In this document: positions 22,719 through 28,215 of the stretch, piece after piece
Layout of the letters: the number at the start of each line of letters is the position of its first letter
How positions within the stretch are numbered: the stretch's first letter is position 1
Position numbers and translations under genes: made by a program
NCBI GenBank assembly: GCA_050250795.1
Contig: JBFWNZ010000008.1
Coordinates: 1-28,215 of the forward strand
From: JBFWNZ01 sp050250795
Lineage (GTDB): Bacteria; Pseudomonadota; Alphaproteobacteria; UBA8366
DNA length: 28,215 nucleotides
Direction: 5' to 3'
Notes under the pieces: model-generated
The model's database searches: none
The model's input: the letters and a program-made list of their open reading frames with translations, nothing else
What the model was told of the DNA's origin: nothing

Positions 22719-24824
22719 ATGTCCGCACCCGTCACCGAGACGCATCACGCGCCTGCTGACTCCGCCGATCTCGCCATCCACGATCCACTGGCAGAGAGTT
22801 TCGGCCATGATCGCGAGGGGCGGCTGCTGTTCTGGATCGCCGTCGCCTTCTCCGCCTTCCAGATCGCCACGGCTCTGAATCTGCTTGTCCTGCCCAGCCA
22901 AGTCGTGCGCGGCATGCATGTCGGCTTCCTGGTCCTGCTGGCCTTTCCGCTGATTGCAATCGCCCGCCGCGATCCGCGCGCGTTCAAGGCCGCGGCCTGG
23001 GCCATCGGCCTCATCGGCATGGCTATCGGCGTCTATCAATGGGTGTTCTATAAGGACTTGATCTTGCGGTCGGGCTATCCGACCGACCTCGATCTTGCCG
23101 TCGGAATCGCGTTGATCGCCATCGTGCTGATCGCCACATTCCGCACGATGGGTCCCGCGCTGACCATCATCGCCGCGAGCTTCCTGGCTTATGCCTTTTT
23201 CGGGCAGCACCTGCCGCCGCCGCTCAATCACCGCGGCTACGCCTTCGAGCAGGTGATCGACCAGATGGCCTTCGGCACCGAAGGCATCTACGGCGTCCCG
23301 ACCTATGTGTCCTCGACCTACATCTTCCTGTTCATCCTGTTCGGCGCCTTTCTGGAGCGCGCCGGGATGATCCAGCTGTTCACCGACGTTTCGCTCGGCC
23401 TTGTCGGCCATGCGCGCGGCGGTCCGGCCAAGGTCGCCGTGTTCTCCTCGGCCATGATGGGGACAATCTCGGGGTCGGGCGTGGCCAACGTCGTCACCAC
23501 CGGCCAGTTCACCATCCCGCTGATGAAGCGCTTCGGCTATCGCCCGGCGTTCGCCGGCGGCGTCGAGGCGACGGCCTCGATGGGCGGCCAGATCATGCCG
23601 CCGGTGATGGGTGCCGTCGCCTTCATCATGGCCGAGACCCTGGGCATCTCCTATGCCGAGGTGGTCAAAGCCGCCATCGTTCCGGCAATCCTGTATTTCG
23701 GCTCCGCCTTCTGGATGGTGCATCTGGAAGCCGGACGGCTGGGCCTGCTCGGCCTGTCGCGCGAGGAATGCCCGTCGGCCGCCAAGGCGCTGCGCGAACG
23801 CTGGCCGCTGATTCTGCCGCTGGCGGTCCTGGTCTATCTGCTGTTCTTCGGCTACACGCCGCTGTTCGCGGGGTCCATCGGACTGGCGCTGACAGTCATG
23901 CTGATCCTGGGCGGTGCAATCGCCTCGGGCCTGCCCTCGACGACGATCCGCGTCATCTTCTGGATCGGCCTCGGTCTCCTTGCCGGCGCCTTCTTCGAGT
24001 TCGGGCTGTTCGTCATCCTCGGCACGATCCTGGCGCTGGTGCTGTGGAACGCGTTCAGCAAGGGCGGCCGCCACACGCTGGCGCTCGTCCGCGACAGCCT
24101 TGCCGACGGCGCCAAGACGGCGCTGCCCGTCGGTCTCGCCTGCGCGACGGTGGGCATCATCATCGGCACCATGACGCTGACCGGCGCCGCCACCAGCTTC
24201 GGCCAGTTCATCGTCTCCATCGGCAAGGACAGCCTGTTCCTGTCGCTGCTGCTGACCATGATCACCTGCCTGATCCTGGGCATGGGTATCCCGACCATCC
24301 CGAACTACATCATCACCTCGTCCCTGGTCGGCCCGGCCTTGCTGGAACTGGGCATCCCGCTTCTGGTCAGCCACATGTTCGTCTTCTATTTCGGCATCCT
24401 GGCGGACCTGACCCCGCCGGTGGCGCTGGCCGCCTTCGCCGCTGCGCCCATCGCCAAGGAATCGGGCATGCGCATCGGCCTCCAGGCGGTCCGGATCGCG
24501 ATGGCAGGCTTCGTGGTGCCGTTCATGGCCGTCTACGCCCCCGCCCTGATGCTGCAGGATGGCGGCCCCCTGGCCCAGGAGATCGGCTATCCCGCGGCGG
24601 TCGCCTATATCGTGTTCAAGGCAGTGGTCGCCATCGGGCTGTGGGGTGCGGCCGCCATCGGTTTCCTCAGCCGCCCGATGGCTCTCTGCGAACGCGCTCT
24701 TGCCGCCGCGGCCGCGTTCAGCCTCGTGCTGGCCTTGCCGGTCACGGATGAAATCGGCTTCGCCCTCGCCGCGACCGTCCTCGCCCTGCATTGGTGGCGC
24801 GGAAGACGGGCCCAGCCGGCGTGA
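22719..24824 (+). CDS. TRAP transporter fused permease (4TM-12TM)
   Basis: This 701-residue protein combines the small (DctQ-like, about residues 37-170) and large (DctM-like, about 185-640) TRAP membrane subunits, as usual for TAXI-TRAP systems. More than fifteen hydrophobic helices are visible. Hallmarks of the large subunit are FSSAMMGTISGSGVANVVTTG, the matching ATASMGGQIMPPVMGAVAFIMAE, and in the second half GMGIPTIPNYIITSSLVGPAL and ADLTPPVALAAFAAAPIA. It imports the substrate with sodium. ATG 22719 follows GAGGG; an upstream in-frame start (22665) adds only Arg/Pro-rich residues. Its TGA overlaps the DUF1850 GTG start. Confidence 0.93.
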   Translation: MSAPVTETHHAPADSADLAIHDPLAESFGHDREGRLLFWIAVAFSAFQIATALNLLVLPSQVVRGMHVGFLVLLAFPLIAIARRDPRAFKAAAWAIGLIGMAIGVYQWVFYKDLILRSGYPTDLDLAVGIALIAIVLIATFRTMGPALTIIAASFLAYAFFGQHLPPPLNHRGYAFEQVIDQMAFGTEGIYGVPTYVSSTYIFLFILFGAFLERAGMIQLFTDVSLGLVGHARGGPAKVAVFSSAMMGTISGSGVANVVTTGQFTIPLMKRFGYRPAFAGGVEATASMGGQIMPPVMGAVAFIMAETLGISYAEVVKAAIVPAILYFGSAFWMVHLEAGRLGLLGLSREECPSAAKALRERWPLILPLAVLVYLLFFGYTPLFAGSIGLALTVMLILGGAIASGLPSTTIRVIFWIGLGLLAGAFFEFGLFVILGTILALVLWNAFSKGGRHTLALVRDSLADGAKTALPVGLACATVGIIIGTMTLTGAATSFGQFIVSIGKDSLFLSLLLTMITCLILGMGIPTIPNYIITSSLVGPALLELGIPLLVSHMFVFYFGILADLTPPVALAAFAAAPIAKESGMRIGLQAVRIAMAGFVVPFMAVYAPALMLQDGGPLAQEIGYPAAVAYIVFKAVVAIGLWGAAAIGFLSRPMALCERALAAAAAFSLVLALPVTDEIGFALAATVLALHWWRGRRAQPA

Positions 24825-25183
24825 ATCTCTGCCTTATCGCAGGCGCCAAGACGACGATCCTGGCCGCGTCCGCCTTCACGCTTTCCTGGACGCATTCTGT
24901 CGAAAAGACGGGCTGGGAGGAGGACTGGCGGCTGACCCCTGCGGGCATGGTCGCCGTCGAGGCCCGCATCCAGGGCAGCGGCGCGGGCATGGAACCGCCG
25001 CCGGATGCCGTGCTGCGCGACGGCTGGTGGCGCTATCGCCCGTCGCTGCCGCCGCAGCCGCGACTGCTGCTGGCACGCTCCGGCGCCGCGGGGTCCTGGC
25101 GTCTGTGCACCGATGCCGAGTGCCTGTCCCTGGACGGCAAAAACACGGATCGCGGCCCGGTCGAAATCCAGCCCTGCGAGTGA
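24821..25183 (+). CDS. DUF1850 protein (TRAP-associated)
   Basis: This 120-residue protein matches DUF1850, a small domain nearly always found beside TAXI-TRAP permeases. FTLSWTHSVEKTGWEEDWRL is the family core. The GTG at 24821 overlaps the permease stop (GTGA), so translation is coupled; TTG 24791 and GTG 24794 in the same frame are less likely. The first 25 residues are mildly hydrophobic and could export it. Two cysteines near the end (106 and 119, approximately) may pair in the periplasm. The function is unknown. Confidence 0.82.
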   Translation: MNLCLIAGAKTTILAASAFTLSWTHSVEKTGWEEDWRLTPAGMVAVEARIQGSGAGMEPPPDAVLRDGWWRYRPSLPPQPRLLLARSGAAGSWRLCTDAECLSLDGKNTDRGPVEIQPCE

Positions 25184-25437
25184 ATGCCGACATCTCCTGT
25201 CCTTAGGCACCGAAGAGTCTCGCACTGACCGGCTGAATTTGCCAATATGCAGGGCAGACGTTCCATGCTGCGCCGGCCATGCAGACAGGCCAGAAGACGA
25301 ACAACGTCCGGCACCCGCAGCATTACGCGTCAGATCGGTGCTATCCGCCGGCCCTTTAGGCTGCGCGGAGGCGTAACAATGCGGCGTGGCCCGAGGTCAC
25401 CGACCGGGAATGCGCCCCACGAAGGAGAGGCTCAAGC

Positions 25438-26472
25438 ATGACCTACCGTATCACAGGTGCATTGGCGGCAACGGCCTGTGCCGTCAGTCTCCTGGCCGGC
25501 GCACCGGCCATGGCCCAGAACAAGGTCGAGGCGAAGATTAGCTCGACAGCGGGTCCCGACACGATCAACACCGCCGAAATGAACATGATGGCCAAGCTGG
25601 TCGACCTGTACACAAAGGGGTCGGTCGAAGGGAAGGTCTTCACCCTTGCCCAGCTCGGCAAGGAGCGCGCCCAGCTCGAAGGTCTGGTGCTCGGCACGCA
25701 CGACATCTTCGTGCACATCTCCGCCATCACCGGCAAGTTCCCCGGCGTCCGCTTCTGGGATCTGCCCTTCCTGTTCACCGACACCGACCAGGTCTATCGA
25801 CTGATCAACAGCGAGATCGTCAAGGACTGGGAAGACCATATGGCGAAGGAGAACATCGTCTATCTGGGCACCTGGGGTTACGGCTATCGCGAGTTCTCGA
25901 TCCGCAACAAGCCCTATGTGACGCCGGCTGACGTGGTCGGGCAGAAGCACCGCATCCCGGGCGGCAAGTCGAAGCAGATGGTGTTCGAGGCACTGGGCGC
26001 GAACGTTTCCACGGTCGCCTTCGCGGAACTCTATCAGGCGCTCTCGCAGGGCGTGGTCGACAGCCAGGACAATCCGATCGACCAGATCTACTCGATGAAG
26101 TTCCACGAGGTCACCGACTACATCTCGATGATCCACTACATGTACAACCCGCTGATCGCGATTGCCGGCAAGCCCTTCTGGGACAAGCTGTCGCCGGATC
26201 AGCAGGCGGCGTTCAAGCGCGCCGGCCGGGACATCGAGGGCTGGTCGCTCAACCTCGCCAACTGGCGCGCCGCCGAAGCGGTCGGCAAGATCCAGGCCGA
26301 CAAGCCCAGCATCAAGGTCAACTACCTCGACCCGAAGACGCTGCCGCAGTGGCGCGAGAAGGCCAAGTCCGTGTACGCGGCCTTCGAGGAAGAGACCAGC
26401 AAGGAGTACCTGGCCGCGATCCGCGCGACGGCGGATGGCAGCGGCTACTACAAGGCCGGCATCCTGAAGTAG
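25438..26472 (+). CDS. DctP-type TRAP transporter substrate-binding protein
   Basis: This 344-residue periplasmic binding protein (signal peptide 1-26, ending AMAQN) is of the DctP class, unrelated in sequence to the TAXI protein upstream. Family features are GTHDIFVHISAITGKFPGVRFWDLPFLF, the substrate-carboxylate Arg172 in GQKHRIPGG, and GVVDSQDNP with Asn212. The substrate is probably an organic acid, not further defined. AAGGAGAGG gives a strong ribosome-binding site. No DctQ or DctM subunit follows: a terminator comes directly after. It must therefore use a permease encoded elsewhere or, less likely, the fused one upstream. The 254 bp before it hold no gene or clear promoter. Confidence 0.92.
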   Translation: MTYRITGALAATACAVSLLAGAPAMAQNKVEAKISSTAGPDTINTAEMNMMAKLVDLYTKGSVEGKVFTLAQLGKERAQLEGLVLGTHDIFVHISAITGKFPGVRFWDLPFLFTDTDQVYRLINSEIVKDWEDHMAKENIVYLGTWGYGYREFSIRNKPYVTPADVVGQKHRIPGGKSKQMVFEALGANVSTVAFAELYQALSQGVVDSQDNPIDQIYSMKFHEVTDYISMIHYMYNPLIAIAGKPFWDKLSPDQQAAFKRAGRDIEGWSLNLANWRAAEAVGKIQADKPSIKVNYLDPKTLPQWREKAKSVYAAFEEETSKEYLAAIRATADGSGYYKAGILK

Positions 26473-26510
26473 GCCGGTCTGCGCCGGGTTTCCCGGTTTG
26501 CAACCTTACG

Positions 26511-26545
26511 CAGCCCCGGCGGACCTCCGCCGGGGCTGTTGTTTT
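26511..26545 (+). terminator. Rho-independent terminator
   Basis: A perfect 12-bp GC-rich stem (CAGCCCCGGCGG / CCGCCGGGGCTG) with a 4-nt ACCT loop is followed by TTGTTTT. It lies 38 bp after the DctP-type gene stop. A small CCGGG-TTT-CCCGG hairpin (26484-26496) precedes it. There is no T-run on the other strand, so it serves mainly the plus strand. Confidence 0.9.
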
Positions 26546-26546
26546 G

Positions 26547-27020
26547 TCAGTCGCCGTCCAGGCCCCGCCGCGCCAGGACGCGCTTGCGAGCGGCGCCGCT
26601 CTCCCGATCGGTGACGTAAAGCAGGCCGGCGATCCGGCGCAGCATGTTCGCCTCATAGGGATGCAGCGTGCCGTCGGCATAGGCCACATCCCACAGCATC
26701 TCGATCATCGCCACCCGCTCGGCATGCTCGAAATGGTCGCGCAAGACGCGCGACAGGCCGTACAGCTCCACCGACTCGGTCGCGGCCGCTTCCGCCGCTG
26801 CGATCAGCGCCGCCGTCTCGGCCTCCGTGAGGTCGAACCGCACGCGCAGCAGATCGGCGATCCGGTTGCGCTCGGCCTCGTCCAGCCGGCCATCCAGCAG
26901 CGCCACGTCCACCAGCAGGCCCGCCGCCGCCCGGCGCAGCGCGGCGGTGCCGTGCCGTCCCGCCGGAACGGCGGCATCGGCCTCGCTGTCGAACAGCAGT
27001 CGCGCAATCGCTTTCAGCAT
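26547..27020 (-). CDS. TerB-like (tellurite-resistance/DjlA-fold) protein
   Basis: This 157-residue all-helical protein fits the TerB family. It has MLKAIARLLF at the start, two acidic metal-type motifs (LLDGRLDEAE near 42-51 and YADGTLHPYE near 113-122), and VAMIEMLWDVA between them. TerB-like proteins are thought to bind metal and to work at the membrane surface in stress complexes. No other ter genes are present, so tellurite resistance should not be assumed. ATG 27020 matches the usual family start; ATG 27038 would add six residues. It converges on the DctP-type gene and lies 78 bp after the next gene on its own strand. Confidence 0.8.
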   Translation of the reverse strand: MLKAIARLLFDSEADAAVPAGRHGTAALRRAAAGLLVDVALLDGRLDEAERNRIADLLRVRFDLTEAETAALIAAAEAAATESVELYGLSRVLRDHFEHAERVAMIEMLWDVAYADGTLHPYEANMLRRIAGLLYVTDRESGAARKRVLARRGLDGD

Positions 27021-27098
27021 GGGCGCGGGCCCTATCATGGCCGCAGCGCGGGATGCAACCCCGGCGACACCGTCCGCCCCGAATCGGGCCGCCCCGGG

Positions 27099-28215
27099 TC
27101 AGGATTGCGGGGCGTAGGCGATTCCCGCCGGCAGGTTCAACATGCGCGCGGTCTCACGGCCGCCTTCGCCATCCGAAAAGCGCGACCATGCGAGTTCGTG
27201 GAAATAGAACTTGGTGGTGTTCACGGTGACCTGGAGCAGTACCAGCACGCCGGCGGCAAAGGGCTGCCCGATCCAGAAATAGTCGATGAACACATTGGCG
27301 AAGGAAACCAGCGGCCGATAGCTGAGGGTCTTCCACAAGGCCACGGTGGCCGGATCGACCACCGGCGGCGCATCGAGTGCCTTGCCGCTCACGACGAGTT
27401 CGCGCTGCTGCCGGTACGCCTCCTCGGTGAGGACGCCGTCGCGGCGCAGACCGTCCAGAATCGCCAGCCGGCGGGCGGCCACCGCATCGGGCGATTCGGG
27501 CTGGAACGGGCTCGGCACGGTCTCCCCGGTTGCGATCCGCCGCTTGATGCCGCGCTCCAGGATTTCCCCGTATTGCGTCCCCCATCCGGTCAGTTGCGCC
27601 ATATAGGCCAGACGCCGCTCGTCGCGTTCGACGCGGGTCGGATGCCAGGGGCTCTCCGTCCAGGACAGCACGCGCCCGGGCGCCGCCAGCCCCTGGGTCT
27701 CCGGGTTGAACGAGACGCGCAAATCCACGATGTCCCGCCGGTCGGCAATCCGGAAGGCCACCGTGACCCAGTCCTCCGGCATTGCGCTGCCGGCGCCGCC
27801 CAACTCGCCCATCGCCTTCGCAAAAGCGGAGGGCACGGCTCCGCCCGCCGCGGCGCGGGCATGCCCGACCACCATGCAATGCGCGTCGTAGCCGCTGCGG
27901 TAGCGATTCACCACCAGCGGCAGGTCTTGCCGGTCGCAATCCGTCGGGACCCCCCAGCCGCTGCGGACCGGCAGGGTATTCGTCGTGACCTCCAGCAACG
28001 CCGAGACCCGGCCGTCCTTTTCCTGCGCCAGGATGGCCGTCTGCATCGTGCCATAGGCGCCGAGATTGCCCGAACCCGCCGGCAGGGGGTTGTGCGTATG
28101 CGCCAGAACGCGCCATCGCCCCGCGGGCAGCGGCACCTGCTTCTCGGCAAAGACCAGGACGCCCTCCTGGGCGCTGCCGGTCAGTTCCTCCACGGCCTCC
28201 GCCGCTCCGGCGGAA
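27099..28215 (-). CDS. Exported protein with SHOCT-like segment and DUF2061-like C-terminus, partial
   Basis: The frame is open to the window edge; 371 residues are visible. The first ones (SAGAAEAV) look like the end of a signal peptide whose start lies outside. Counting from the GTG at 28193, residues 1-230 are a domain I do not recognise, with WxxxxHTHNPLP near 27 and VxNRYRSGYDAHCMVVGHA near 95. Residues about 239-270 (LAILDGLRRDGVLTEEAYRQQREL) resemble a SHOCT helix-turn-helix segment. Residues about 287-340 (LWKTLSYRPLVSF...YFW.GQPFAAGVL...V..TTKFYFHELAWSRF) match the DUF2061 membrane domain. The whole may be a periplasmic or membrane-anchored protein. The function is unknown. Confidence 0.7.
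   Translation of the reverse strand, partial: SAGAAEAVEELTGSAQEGVLVFAEKQVPLPAGRWRVLAHTHNPLPAGSGNLGAYGTMQTAILAQEKDGRVSALLEVTTNTLPVRSGWGVPTDCDRQDLPLVVNRYRSGYDAHCMVVGHARAAAGGAVPSAFAKAMGELGGAGSAMPEDWVTVAFRIADRRDIVDLRVSFNPETQGLAAPGRVLSWTESPWHPTRVERDERRLAYMAQLTGWGTQYGEILERGIKRRIATGETVPSPFQPESPDAVAARRLAILDGLRRDGVLTEEAYRQQRELVVSGKALDAPPVVDPATVALWKTLSYRPLVSFANVFIDYFWIGQPFAAGVLVLLQVTVNTTKFYFHELAWSRFSDGEGGRETARMLNLPAGIAYAPQS

Noticed and set aside
22326..24791. Minus-strand open frame of about 820 codons opposite the TRAP permease
   Set aside because: The residues are a repetitive mix of Asp/Gly/Gln/Arg/His mirroring membrane-helix codons; the permease on the plus strand is certain.
25184..25437. Search for promoter, riboswitch or sigma-54 site before the DctP-type gene
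   Set aside because: No GG-N10-GC element, convincing -35/-10 pair or riboswitch-like fold was found; only the strong ribosome-binding site is clear.
26547..27020. Tellurite-resistance operon
   Set aside because: Only a lone TerB-like gene is present, without terC, terD or other ter genes, so a tellurite role is not supported.

Overview
The window is GC-rich chromosomal DNA, densely packed with genes on both strands. I found no tRNA, rRNA, CRISPR array, insertion sequence or phage gene. The gene set points to an alphaproteobacterium, probably of the Rhodospirillales/Hyphomicrobiales type. The clues are a DUF6481 protein, TAXI- and DctP-type TRAP binding proteins, DUF427 and DUF2165 proteins, a DUF442/persulfide-dioxygenase pair, and a sequence matching the EcfG general-stress promoter consensus. 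The exact taxon cannot be fixed from this sequence.

Layout. 1-886 (-): class III aminotransferase, cut by the window edge, with an N-terminal membrane segment; it is divergent from a phosphatidylserine decarboxylase (924-1790). 2002-4780 (+): DUF2254 membrane protein, an M19-family dipeptidase homologue lacking part of its metal site, and a GAF protein overlapping it. 4817-5185 (-): DUF6481. 5506-6360 (+): secreted di-haem cytochrome c. 6536-9296 (-): a sulfur operon read as DUF2892 membrane protein, persulfide dioxygenase, DUF442 sulfurtransferase-like protein, then a PrpF-family isomerase. Divergent from it, 9492-10837 (+): a mono-haem cytochrome with a YedY-like domain that lacks cysteine, coupled to a DUF2165 membrane protein.

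10842-13558 (-): an SDR (glucose 1-dehydrogenase-like) and a GH15 glucan hydrolase/trehalase-like enzyme overlap by ATGA, behind a GGAAC-N16-CGTT promoter. The same element reads partly in the other direction toward DUF427 (13670-14041). 14049-17216 (-): a membrane diguanylate cyclase followed by an MmgE/PrpD protein. 17299-20981 (-): a P2-type cation ATPase followed by two YeeE/YedE-type (PmpAB-like) sulfur-transport subunits. 21040-21492 (-): a VOC-fold protein.

21696-25183 (+): a TAXI-TRAP transporter operon (binding protein, fused permease, DUF1850). A separate DctP-type TRAP binding protein follows at 25438-26472 and ends in a strong intrinsic terminator. 26547-28215 (-): a TerB-like protein, and an exported protein fused to SHOCT-like and DUF2061-like parts that runs off the window.

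Themes. Two loci about 8 kb apart handle reduced sulfur: import through the YeeE/YedE pair, and oxidation or transfer of persulfide by the dioxygenase and DUF442. The GH15/SDR pair suggests release of glucose from a storage or compatible sugar and its direct oxidation, probably under general-stress control. The TRAP genes import unidentified organic acids; PrpF and MmgE/PrpD could act on such acids, but nothing here names the substrate. No single unmistakable new system stands out. The best leads are the stress-promoter dyad, the cytochrome/DUF2165 pair, the metal-site-deficient M19 protein, the ATPase-PmpAB operon and the DUF2061 fusion.
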